Origin: Marinobacter pelagius
GTDB lineage: Bacteria; Pseudomonadota; Gammaproteobacteria; Pseudomonadales; Oleiphilaceae
Assembly: GCF_900114925.1 (NCBI RefSeq)
Contig: NZ_FOUR01000001.1
Span: 310,001 to 374,000 of the forward strand
Length of the DNA stretch: 64,000 nucleotides
Direction of reading: 5' to 3'
A program made the translations under genes and the position numbers. Below are positions 17,474-25,401 of the stretch, one piece after another. Within the stretch, counting starts at the first letter, position 1, and each line of letters opens with the position of its first letter. The notes under the pieces are model-generated. The model saw nothing but the letters and a program-made list of their open reading frames with translations, ran no database searches and had not been told where the DNA came from.

Positions 17474-18991
17474 TCAGTTAGATGTGGTCATCTCGCGCCA
17501 CTTCTGGAAGCTGACCTGGTCGTGCGATCCCTTGAAATCGCCGTTATCGGATCCGTTTTCCAGGCAAGCCCATTCCATCCACGCCTCCAGATCACCATTG
17601 AGAGGTGCCTGGAACAGCGCCGGCATAGGCAGCCAGGCCTGAATGAACTTTTCGGGTTCCTCTTTGAAGATGTCACAGCAGTGGTCGGAGCAGAACTGGT
17701 AGGTTTCGCCTTTATATTCAGTCTCCCGGTGGCACAGACTTGAAGGATCGCCCGGCTCGCTGAAGACAGTCGGTAACTGGCAGGTCTGACAGAGTTTTGC
17801 CAGACCGAAATTGTTGAACGGGGTACCCGCCTCATCCATCTTTTTGATGTGTTCCCAGCGGGGACGGTAGTACTTGTCAAAAGTGTCCGGGTACTTCTTC
17901 GACAGCCAGTCCATGTCCTCATCACTGGGAATCCAGCTATGGAATGCAGTACCAAAGTTCCACTGGTATAAAGCCAGCATGAACTGGTGGGACATGTGAT
18001 CTACGGCTTCACCGGCGTCTTTCCACCCTTTCGGCGGACGGATACCGTAGCGGGCCAGATCGTTGAACAGCGCACCACCATTCTCCTCCCCGTAGATATC
18101 CCAGGCTTCGCGCCATGACATTACGCGTTTCGGCAGCATGTAATCCATCATGGTGCTGACCAGGCCAAGCACCCGGAAGCCGCGCCAGAACCACTTATCG
18201 ATCCACTTTTGCACGATCTCCACGTTGGCCGGATCCTGCTCGAGCATGAACTTGATGCATTCCAGTCCGAGGGTCATGTGACGCGCCTCGTCGGACTGAG
18301 CAGAGAAGCCAAAGGTTACGGTCGACATGTCGCCGTTATAGGCCGCACCAGACATGAACGGTACAAACAGCAGGTTGGTGAGCACGTACTCGAACGAGAA
18401 GCCGATGGCGATCATGAACTCGAACGGCCCGGCCGACATCGCGTCATCAAAGAAGGACCGCGCTACCGAGGTGTACCAGATGCGATCGCGCTGGTCGGCA
18501 AACGCGTGGAAGCCGCTGTAGAACTTGTTGTAGTTCGACATGGCGTGGATCTGTGTCTGGGCATGACGGATTTCGTCAATGGCCTGCATCTGGCAGGCAA
18601 CCTGGGGGCCGACACCGGGGAATTCCCGCCCAGCACGCGCGAAACCTTTGTGGGCAGCATACTCACCCGGGCTGATTGCCTGCAGGAAAATCTTCAGCGC
18701 AGAGAGATAGCGGGCGTCGGTAATCTTGAGGTGGCCGTTGTTCTGGGCAAACGCATCGATGATGGCGTAGAACTTGCGCTCTTTCTCAGCCTGGTATTTC
18801 CAGTAGGCATCCATGGTCAACCGGAACGGGTCTTCCCACTTCTCCCAGTCGTGGACCTTGATGCCTTCATAGGTTGCGTACGGGAACAGATCCTCTTTCT
18901 TCTGGTAGGACGGCTCCCAGGCAAGGTCCCGGGTCAGATAGCTGTACTTCTCTTTGAGGCTGAGTTTTTTCTTGTTTACTGGGGTATCCAT
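17474..18991 (-). CDS. dmpN: Phenol hydroxylase catalytic diiron subunit
   Basis: 505 aa large (alpha) subunit carrying the carboxylate-bridged diiron centre. Ligands by pattern are Glu110, Glu140, His143 (DEIRHAQ), Glu201, Glu235 and His238 (DEARHMT). Toward the C-terminus a YHS-type cysteine-rich module (KLCQTCQLP then QFCSDHCCDIF, about residues 395-460) is present, as in DmpN. The enzyme ortho-hydroxylates phenol and methylphenols to catechols. The length is slightly below the 517 of CF600, with no missing motif. Middle gene of the operon, 16 bases after dmpM. Confidence 0.97.
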   Translation of the reverse strand: MDTPVNKKKLSLKEKYSYLTRDLAWEPSYQKKEDLFPYATYEGIKVHDWEKWEDPFRLTMDAYWKYQAEKERKFYAIIDAFAQNNGHLKITDARYLSALKIFLQAISPGEYAAHKGFARAGREFPGVGPQVACQMQAIDEIRHAQTQIHAMSNYNKFYSGFHAFADQRDRIWYTSVARSFFDDAMSAGPFEFMIAIGFSFEYVLTNLLFVPFMSGAAYNGDMSTVTFGFSAQSDEARHMTLGLECIKFMLEQDPANVEIVQKWIDKWFWRGFRVLGLVSTMMDYMLPKRVMSWREAWDIYGEENGGALFNDLARYGIRPPKGWKDAGEAVDHMSHQFMLALYQWNFGTAFHSWIPSDEDMDWLSKKYPDTFDKYYRPRWEHIKKMDEAGTPFNNFGLAKLCQTCQLPTVFSEPGDPSSLCHRETEYKGETYQFCSDHCCDIFKEEPEKFIQAWLPMPALFQAPLNGDLEAWMEWACLENGSDNGDFKGSHDQVSFQKWREMTTSN

Positions 18992-19007
18992 AATTCTATC
19001 CTCGGCG

Positions 19008-19274
19008 TTATTTCCAGCTCAGAGTGAACGTGTCTTCGTCTTCAGTGAGGTGACCAGACATGGTGATCAGGTTGACTTGCAGTTCCTGCAGGTCATATTC
19101 CCTGCCGATCTGGTCCTCAATTGTTTCCCGACGAATCACCAGCTCATCCGGCGCGTCGATCTTCACCATGGCCGGTTCCTGGTGCACGGTTGCTGAAGGG
19201 TTATCCAGTTCGATGGCTTCGATAACCGGGCGTGTTTCTTCGTTGGTCTGAAAGGCAATAAAAACGGTGGACAT
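19008..19274 (-). CDS. dmpM: Phenol hydroxylase activator (coupling) protein
   Basis: 88 aa, cofactor-free regulatory protein of the MmoB/DmpM family that binds the hydroxylase and couples NADH use to oxygenation. The start MSTVFIAFQTNEETRPVIEAIE is typical, and the region around LQVNLITMSGHL resembles the family core. Lies 9 bases after dmpL and 16 before dmpN. Confidence 0.95.
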   Translation of the reverse strand: MSTVFIAFQTNEETRPVIEAIELDNPSATVHQEPAMVKIDAPDELVIRRETIEDQIGREYDLQELQVNLITMSGHLTEDEDTFTLSWK

Positions 19275-19283
19275 GATCTCTCC

Positions 19284-20276
19284 TTAAAGCGGAATGCCGG
19301 TTTTGACGATGCGTGCGCGGAAGGCATCCAGTTCTTCGGACACCAGCTCATCGACTCGCTCATCCACCACAGAATTCACAATGGGAAGCAGTGCGGAAAC
19401 CGCCCGATCGCTCCAGTGGTTGATCCAGTCAGCCAGAACCTGCGCATTCTCGGGAGACTCAGCGGCAGCAACCTTCAACACTCCGGTGGTCCACTTTTTC
19501 GATTCGGTAAACCAGTTGGTCATGAACTGCGTCAACATGGCCACCGCCTGTCCACCCTGCGAGGCGAGGTAGGTGTCTACCAGACGCTCATAGACAATGG
19601 GGTAAAGCAGGCCGTCCAGCACTACGTTCTGCAGTACAAACACTTCAAAGGGATCTCGGATAACCATGCTGTCTTCAACGTAACGACGCAGCGACTGCCA
19701 GGCAGGATCGTTGATCCAGATGTCCTTGCCTTTTCCCAGTGCGTCGGTACCGCCAAGCAGCAGACCGATACGGGAGAGGTACTGGGAGATGCCCAGGTTA
19801 TCCATGGCGTGGTACATGCAAGGCTGGGTGAAGACCACCCCAAAGCCGTAACCGCACACCAGTGTGTTGTTCTGGTTTGCACCCCAGGCTGCATGGCGCA
19901 GCGGCACCAGAAGGCTCAGCGCAGTTTCTTTGAGCTCATCGGCGAGCATGTCCTGCAGGCCACGGGCCTCGACGAAGGCAAAATTGGCCTCCATGTTTTC
20001 CTGCTGGCGGGAACGGGCAAGCGTGTAGGTGCTGTAGTAGAACTGCCGGGGATCCTTCAGGTCGTACCAGTCTTTCATCCGGATGCGTGACAGGTTGGGA
20101 TCATAAAGCTCCTGATCCGGATCCCAGGTCGGGCGGTAATGAAGGTTCTCCGCCGCCTGGATATCGTAGCTGCCTTCCTGGTAGCGGGATGCGGGCTTGT
20201 CCCCGAACCGGCGAGCCAGATGGTCAAAGGTTTTTCTGACCGGCTCGATACTTACTGTTCTCAGGTCAATCTGCAT
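19284..20276 (-). CDS. dmpL: Phenol hydroxylase beta subunit
   Basis: 330 aa. Structural partner of DmpN in the hydroxylase core; it has the same ferritin-like fold but lacks the diiron ligands. Recognised by the N-terminal RKTFDHLARRFGDKPASRYQE and by PRQFYYSTYTLARSRQQE, as in P1/DmpL proteins. Length equals the family norm (about 330). Positioned between dmpK and dmpM in canonical order. Confidence 0.95.
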   Translation of the reverse strand: MQIDLRTVSIEPVRKTFDHLARRFGDKPASRYQEGSYDIQAAENLHYRPTWDPDQELYDPNLSRIRMKDWYDLKDPRQFYYSTYTLARSRQQENMEANFAFVEARGLQDMLADELKETALSLLVPLRHAAWGANQNNTLVCGYGFGVVFTQPCMYHAMDNLGISQYLSRIGLLLGGTDALGKGKDIWINDPAWQSLRRYVEDSMVIRDPFEVFVLQNVVLDGLLYPIVYERLVDTYLASQGGQAVAMLTQFMTNWFTESKKWTTGVLKVAAAESPENAQVLADWINHWSDRAVSALLPIVNSVVDERVDELVSEELDAFRARIVKTGIPL

Positions 20277-20331
20277 TTATTGTTGTCCTCTGCTGTTGTT
20301 ATTACTTGAGATTCTTGAAAGTAATCAGTAA

Positions 20332-20619
20332 TTACCTGAAACGTTTGCCAGTGGCATCACGAAGGTTCCAGGCGAAATCCGCCATTCGATCTTCCGGACC
20401 TGCATCCTCTGCAGGCCCCATGGTCTGCACCTGGTTCATTTCACAGAATTCCTCAAAGGCGGGACGCGAAAGAATCATTTCCACGAAAAGCTCGGGCTCG
20501 CCAACGGCGAAGTCGAACTCCACAAATCCGTCCGCGCGCTCCCCGGTAATCCGGACAAAGCGACGCTCGGTATCCAACTGGGCAGTGGGAATGTCTGCCG
20601 GGTAACTGGCTTCTGTCAT
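20332..20619 (-). CDS. dmpK: Phenol hydroxylase assembly protein DmpK
   Basis: 95 aa from ATG 20619, where GAGGTGAAG sits about 5 bases upstream and the length fits CF600 DmpK (92 aa). The frame stays open to 20760, but the extra 47 residues have no counterpart I know of and are treated as untranslated leader. DmpK binds apo-hydroxylase and is needed for growth on phenol, probably by aiding assembly or iron loading. FVRITGERADGFVEFDF and the C-terminal MADFAWNLRDATGKRFR fit the family. First gene of the operon. Confidence 0.92.
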   Translation of the reverse strand: MTEASYPADIPTAQLDTERRFVRITGERADGFVEFDFAVGEPELFVEMILSRPAFEEFCEMNQVQTMGPAEDAGPEDRMADFAWNLRDATGKRFR

Positions 20620-20791
20620 TTGCTTCACCTCAACCGCTGGCCCCAGGGCCAGAACTTGTGGTGACATCAATTGCCCTGGTGTGCAGGGCGGGGGGATTTT
20701 GATGCCATCTTGTTTTTGTTTATTCATGTCGGCGCCAGCTGCTGACACCGACCATGACAATCAGAAATTGATCATCATCAACCTTGTACTA

Positions 20792-20807
20792 AGCACCCGG
20801 CGTGCCA
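20792..20807 (-). promoter_or_regulatory. Sigma-54 (-24/-12) promoter of dmpKLMNOPB
   Basis: On the minus strand the sequence is TGGCACGCCGGGTGCT. GG and GC are separated by exactly ten bases, the required sigma-54 spacing, and the -24 block TGGCAC is perfect; the -12 block reads GTGC rather than TTGC. It lies about 170 bases before dmpK and downstream of the candidate activator sites, as in the CF600 Po promoter. Confidence 0.8.
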
Positions 20808-20868
20808 ACTACTCAACCAACTGTTTTAAATGGCTTTTCAACACACATCTGCAAATAAGCTCCCGTAA

Positions 20869-20916
20869 CGCCTTACATTTTCGAACGTCATCCAGGACCG
20901 CCTTACAAATTTGAAC
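20869..20916 (-). promoter_or_regulatory. Candidate upstream activating sites for the DmpR-like regulator
   Basis: Two direct repeats, CGCCTTACATTTTCGAAC (20869-20886) and CGCCTTACAAATTTGAAC (20899-20916), match at 15 of 18 positions and are spaced 30 bases, close to three helical turns. Each includes a partly palindromic TTYRAAWWTGTAA core on the minus strand. They lie about 97 and 127 bases upstream of the predicted start, a normal place for enhancer sites. They do not match the TTGATCAATTGATCAA consensus closely. Confidence 0.55.
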
Positions 20917-21172
20917 ACCCGGACTTATCAGGTGTCGTCGCTTTGTGTGACATCGAGAATGGGAAAAGGAAGAGGGGGGGGACTCCCCCGATTCAATATC
21001 GTTCGGGCATGGGCTTGCTCAAGAGCTCGCTGAGGGCGGCTCTTGATACGGATTTGAAAATATCCACAGAGAAGCAGAATTGCGGGGGATTTAGTGGGGT
21101 ACCAGTGAAATGAAACTTGCATGACACGTCGGGAAGCTGTGCCCTCCCGACCTGCCACTCAACGTCAGGAGT

Positions 21173-22852
21173 TTATCTTTCCCGGGATTTCTCGACGCTG
21201 TTTTTTAATCTATAGGCCAGTTGCCGTCTGGAGACTCCCAGCAACTTCGCCGCATGGGTTAGATTGCCTCCGGCTTTCTTAACTGCCATATCCATCAGCA
21301 TCAGTTCGTGTCGGCCAAGATCAAAGCTGCCTTCCAGAAGTTTTTCGGCCATACGCACCTCCTGTTCCGACGCCTGACTACTGACGATTCCTTCCTTGCC
21401 AACTTCCACCCCTCCCTGGGTCTCCAGCCCTGAAATGAAAACGTGATCCAACTCGATAAATCCTCCGTCAGGCGCAAGTAACACACCTCTTTCAATCACA
21501 TTTTCAAGTTCACGAACATTGCCAGGCCAGTCGTATTCCAGAAGGCCGTGGGCTGCTTTTTCGGACAAGCCTCTGATCTTCTTGGAATAGACCGGAGCGT
21601 ATTTGGCTATCATGGCGTCAACCAGCAAGGGAATGTCCGATTTTCGGTCCCTTAATGGAGGAATATGAACGGGATAGGTTGAGAGACGGTAATAGAGATC
21701 GGAACGGAATTTTCCCGAGGCAATGGCGTCCTGAAGGTTAACGTTGGTTGCAGCGACCAGCCGGACATTGACCTTGATGGTCTTGTCATCACCCAATCGT
21801 TCCACTTCGCCGGTCTGGATAACCCGCAATAATTTCACCTGGGCTGAAGGTGACAGATCGCCAATCTCATCAAGAAACAAGGTGCCACCATCAGCGCGCT
21901 CGAATCTGCCACGACGAGACTCCTCCGCTCCCGTGAATGCTCCCTTTCGAACGCCAAACAGCTCCGACTCAATCAGGTCATGGGGAATAGCAGAACAGTT
22001 GACCGCGATAAAAGGCTGTTCTGCCCGACTACTGTGCTTGTGGAGCCAATGGGCGAAAACTTCCTTACCGACACCGGTTTCCCCAAGTAAAAGGACGTTT
22101 ATGGGGCTGTCTGCGGCACGCTCGAGAAGATTGAAAGCGCTCCTGAATGCCTGGGACTCACCAACCAGGTCGCCTCTGCCACGTTGAAGCCCCAGGCTTT
22201 CACGCAGAGAGGATACTTCTTCTTTGAGTTCCCGAATCTCGAGATCGATATTGTCCGGCTTGAACAGTTTGACGTATTCCTGGTCGTCCAATTCTTCGGC
22301 TGGCTTGCCGACAATCGAACATTTGTCATCACCGCAACACAGGCATAGCTCTTCCCGAAAAACGACAAACCGGTTGAAAAACCGTGTTACGTATCCCGAG
22401 GCATAGCCAGCGAGAGTCCAGCATGCGGCTTCCGTCCCGATTCCGAACAGCTGAATGTGGGATTCCGCCTCCCATGAGCCCTGCCAATCCACGGTTCCGA
22501 AAAAGGTGCCTTTATCCCAGTCGATGTCAGCCTCGGTAATCGTCGCCTTAACCAGACCCTCAAAGGCATGCAATTGCGGGCCAACCCGGAATACATCAAA
22601 AGGCTCACCGGTGCCCGTGAGCTTCCTGGCCAATTCCGCATCCCGTTGCCCGGATTCGAAGCCCATTCTCAACAACAGGCCTTTCGCCCGCTTCAAACCC
22701 AATGACTGGATCAGCTCCTTTCGCAAAGCACCCAGGGCAGATGCATGCAGCAGCAGCATCCGGTTCTCATCCAGCCAGATATTACCTTCTTCAATGTTGA
22801 AGCGAAGATGGGACCGCAGATTGAACTGCTCCATGAGTTTTTGCGCAGACAT
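21173..22852 (-). CDS. dmpR: Phenol-responsive sigma-54 activator (DmpR/MopR/XylR family)
   Basis: 559 aa. The N-terminal XylR_N plus V4R sensor spans residues 1-190, a linker 200-225, the AAA+ domain about 228-465 and a Fis-type helix-turn-helix 528-552. Walker A GETGVGKE is at 257-264, GAFTGA at 304-309 and Walker B TLFLDEIGD at 324-332. With a constant offset of 11, MopR's zinc ligands map to Cys144, Glu167, Cys170 and Cys178, and its phenol-contacting His106 and Trp134 map to His95 and Trp123. It should therefore sense phenols directly. Unlike CF600, it is transcribed in the same direction as the hydroxylase operon. Confidence 0.95.
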   Translation of the reverse strand: MSAQKLMEQFNLRSHLRFNIEEGNIWLDENRMLLLHASALGALRKELIQSLGLKRAKGLLLRMGFESGQRDAELARKLTGTGEPFDVFRVGPQLHAFEGLVKATITEADIDWDKGTFFGTVDWQGSWEAESHIQLFGIGTEAACWTLAGYASGYVTRFFNRFVVFREELCLCCGDDKCSIVGKPAEELDDQEYVKLFKPDNIDLEIRELKEEVSSLRESLGLQRGRGDLVGESQAFRSAFNLLERAADSPINVLLLGETGVGKEVFAHWLHKHSSRAEQPFIAVNCSAIPHDLIESELFGVRKGAFTGAEESRRGRFERADGGTLFLDEIGDLSPSAQVKLLRVIQTGEVERLGDDKTIKVNVRLVAATNVNLQDAIASGKFRSDLYYRLSTYPVHIPPLRDRKSDIPLLVDAMIAKYAPVYSKKIRGLSEKAAHGLLEYDWPGNVRELENVIERGVLLAPDGGFIELDHVFISGLETQGGVEVGKEGIVSSQASEQEVRMAEKLLEGSFDLGRHELMLMDMAVKKAGGNLTHAAKLLGVSRRQLAYRLKNSVEKSRER

Positions 22853-22940
22853 GGTCTCCCCAAGGCCGTGAGAATCAATCCTCGCCCAGCGTCCTCGTCT
22901 GAGTATTATTCTGGCGGGATCTACTCCTGTTTTTGTAATA

Positions 22941-22967
22941 AAGGGGCCAATCTCCTTCAGGCCCCTT
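22941..22967 (-). terminator. Candidate terminator after the MMPL gene
   Basis: An 8-bp stem AAGGGGCC with its complement and an 11-base loop, 28 bases after the MMPL stop. On the minus strand it is followed by TATTACAAAAAC, a weak T tract. It separates the envelope-module operon from the dmpR-like gene. Confidence 0.55.
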
Positions 22968-22994
22968 GAGTAAAATCAATGTATACCGATGGTT

Positions 22995-25397
22995 TCAGCT
23001 TGTCACCGCTTTCATTCTAGGAACCAGAAGGAAGCGGGCAAGCGCTGGCAGCAGAATGAGCGCACCCAGCATGTTCCAGATGAACATGAATGCCAGCAGG
23101 AATCCCATGTCCGCCTGGAACTTGATCGGCGAGAAGCCCCAGGTCATGACCGCGACGCCTAGAGTAACCCCTGTCAGAATCACTACTTTTCCGGTAAACA
23201 GCAGGGCCCCATAGTAGGCATCCGAAAGAGACTCACCAGCTTTGAGTCTTGCCAGGGTAACCGAGAGGATATAGAGCGCATAGTCGACACCAATGCCCAC
23301 ACCAAGGGCAATGACAGGAAGCGTGGCCACTTTTATACCTATATCCATCCATACCATGAGGGCCTGGCACAGTGCCGAAGTTATCATCAGCGGAACGACT
23401 GCACAGACAACCGCACGCCATGACCGAAAGGTCACAAGAGCCAGCAGGATAACCGCTGTGTAGACCAACAGAAGCATCTGGAAATTGGCTTTTTCGACCA
23501 CTATGTTCGTGGCAGCTTCAATCCCCGCATTACCTGCAGCATTCAGGAACTGGATCTTGTCGGTGCTGTATTTCTGCGAGAACTCCTGGGTGACATCGAC
23601 CACGCTATTCAGGGTGTCGGCCTTGTGATCCTTGAGGTAAGCGAACACCGTCAAAAGATCACATTCCTGATTGAACATCTCCCGGGGAGCTCGGGTAACA
23701 ATTGCATTCAGCATTCCCTGGGAGTTTGGAATACCCCACCACTTCATACTGCCTTCGTTCATCCCGACGTTGGCAACCTTTGCGAGGCCGGCCAGCGATT
23801 GTGTCGACTCAACGCCCGGCAGCTGTTTCAGTCTCCGTTCAAGAGCATCGACCACCTTAAGTGTTTCGTAATGAGCACATGCGTACTGCTCTGTTTTAAC
23901 CATTACCACGTAGACATCGCTGCTCGCGGCATAGTTGGTCACCATGAATTTATTATCAAGGTTGTACTGTGAATTGGCGCGGAGCTCCGGCGCACCAATG
24001 CCAGTGTCGCCAATTTTCACGTTGCTTCCCACGAACAGCCCCACGCCACCAAGAAGCGCAAACACCAGTATGGTAATGCCGGCAACCTTTCGTTCTGTAA
24101 ACCGGTCCAGAAGCGCCCACACAGGGTGCTTGGCATGGTCTTTATCATTCTGGTTAGCGATGTCTGCCTGAACACTGCGAGCAGCTGCTTTCGCGTTTAC
24201 GCCAGTGTATGAGAGCAGAATCGGCAACAGAATAAGGTTGGTAAATATCAGCGCAGCAACGCCTATACTGGCGGTCACCGCAAGATCCTGGATAACCGGA
24301 ATATCAATGACCATCAATACCGCAAAGCCAACAGCATCAGAAACCAGTGCAGTTAACCCTGCAACGAAAAGGCGCCTGAAGGTGTGCCGCGCTGCTACCA
24401 AACGGTGAGTCCCCCGTCCGATATCTTGCATGATGCCATTCATTTTTTGGGCACCATGACTCATCCCGATTGCAAAAACCAGAAACGGAACCAGTATCGA
24501 ATAGGGGTCGAGCCCAAAATCCAGAATGCTCAGCAAGCCGAGCAGCCACAGGACGGCCACCATGGAACAAGCAACAACCAACAGGGTGCTGCGCAGGCAT
24601 CGGGTATAGAAGAAAAGGACCAGTGTGCAGATAGCAATCGTCAATGCCAGAAAAAGCAGTACCTGCTGCATACCACTGATGAGATCACCAGTCACTTTGG
24701 CAAAACCGGTAATGTGAATATTTACACCATCGGCTTCATAGTTGTCTCGCAGTATCTCAAGCTGCTGACCTAACTCGTGATAGTCGATTTTTTCGCCGGT
24801 AACACTATTGGTTTCCTGCAAGGGCACGAAAATCACTGTGGAACGATAGTCCTCGGCGACCAGTTGCCCTATTTCCCCTGAGCGTTCAACGTTCTCGCGC
24901 ACCTGGTCTATGCTCTCTCCCGAACCGTCATAATCAGAGGGAATGACCGGACCACCGTCGAGCCCTACTTCCGTCACACCGGACCAACGAACCGCTGGCG
25001 CCCACAGATGCTTCATGTAGGGCCGATCAACACCCGGCAAGAGGAATACTTGCTCGCTAAGCTCTCGTAAGGTTTCCAGGTACTCCTGATCAAAAATGGT
25101 GCCTTCCCTTGCTTCAACCGCGATACGCAGAGAGTTCTCGATACCAGCCAGCTCACTGCGATTCTCGAGATAGTTCACGATGAAAGGATGATTCGTTGGA
25201 ATCATCTTCTGAAAGGCTGCATCCATGGTGAGATTCCGGGCCTGGAAGCTCAGAAACAGTGTAATCACCAGGCACAACAGAACGACAACCATGCGGTTGT
25301 TGAACAACATTCTCTCAACGACATTTCCGGAGCGGGTATCAAAATCCTCAAGTCGGCGAATGATGTCGGGATTCGGCTTGTCGACGCTCATATTCAT
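22995..25397 (-). CDS. MMPL/RND-family membrane transporter of the envelope module
   Basis: About 800 aa from ATG 25397; an open extension to 25424 overlaps the upstream gene. It has two halves, each with an N-terminal membrane helix, a large periplasmic domain and a block of five or six helices (e.g. IAICTLVLFFYTRCL, LPVIALGVGIGVDYALYI). This is the HpnN/MmpL-like, sterol-sensing-domain-like RND architecture rather than the AcrB type. Such proteins move hydrophobic molecules. It is the last gene of a DUF1302-DUF1329-YCF48-MMPL set that I recognise as recurrent in hydrocarbon- and steroid-degrading proteobacteria. Cargo is unknown. Confidence 0.88.
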   Translation of the reverse strand: MNMSVDKPNPDIIRRLEDFDTRSGNVVERMLFNNRMVVVLLCLVITLFLSFQARNLTMDAAFQKMIPTNHPFIVNYLENRSELAGIENSLRIAVEAREGTIFDQEYLETLRELSEQVFLLPGVDRPYMKHLWAPAVRWSGVTEVGLDGGPVIPSDYDGSGESIDQVRENVERSGEIGQLVAEDYRSTVIFVPLQETNSVTGEKIDYHELGQQLEILRDNYEADGVNIHITGFAKVTGDLISGMQQVLLFLALTIAICTLVLFFYTRCLRSTLLVVACSMVAVLWLLGLLSILDFGLDPYSILVPFLVFAIGMSHGAQKMNGIMQDIGRGTHRLVAARHTFRRLFVAGLTALVSDAVGFAVLMVIDIPVIQDLAVTASIGVAALIFTNLILLPILLSYTGVNAKAAARSVQADIANQNDKDHAKHPVWALLDRFTERKVAGITILVFALLGGVGLFVGSNVKIGDTGIGAPELRANSQYNLDNKFMVTNYAASSDVYVVMVKTEQYACAHYETLKVVDALERRLKQLPGVESTQSLAGLAKVANVGMNEGSMKWWGIPNSQGMLNAIVTRAPREMFNQECDLLTVFAYLKDHKADTLNSVVDVTQEFSQKYSTDKIQFLNAAGNAGIEAATNIVVEKANFQMLLLVYTAVILLALVTFRSWRAVVCAVVPLMITSALCQALMVWMDIGIKVATLPVIALGVGIGVDYALYILSVTLARLKAGESLSDAYYGALLFTGKVVILTGVTLGVAVMTWGFSPIKFQADMGFLLAFMFIWNMLGALILLPALARFLLVPRMKAVTS

Positions 25398-25401
25398 TTG
25401 A

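Larger units (their letters stand above)
20620..21172. other. Regulatory region between dmpK and the dmpR-like gene
   Basis: This 553-base gap holds the dmpK leader (20620 to about 20780, with an open frame but no homologue recognised), the sigma-54 promoter and the direct-repeat pair. Beyond these, 20920-21172 contains a G7 run (20974-20981) and a 7-bp hairpin (GTCGGGA, 21128-21151) just after the regulator stop, without a T tract. I see no further gene. Confidence 0.7.

Noticed and set aside
20969-20990. G7/C5 stretch as terminator of the dmpR-like gene
   Set aside because: The possible stem is short, has a three-base loop and no T tract on the minus strand; not convincing.
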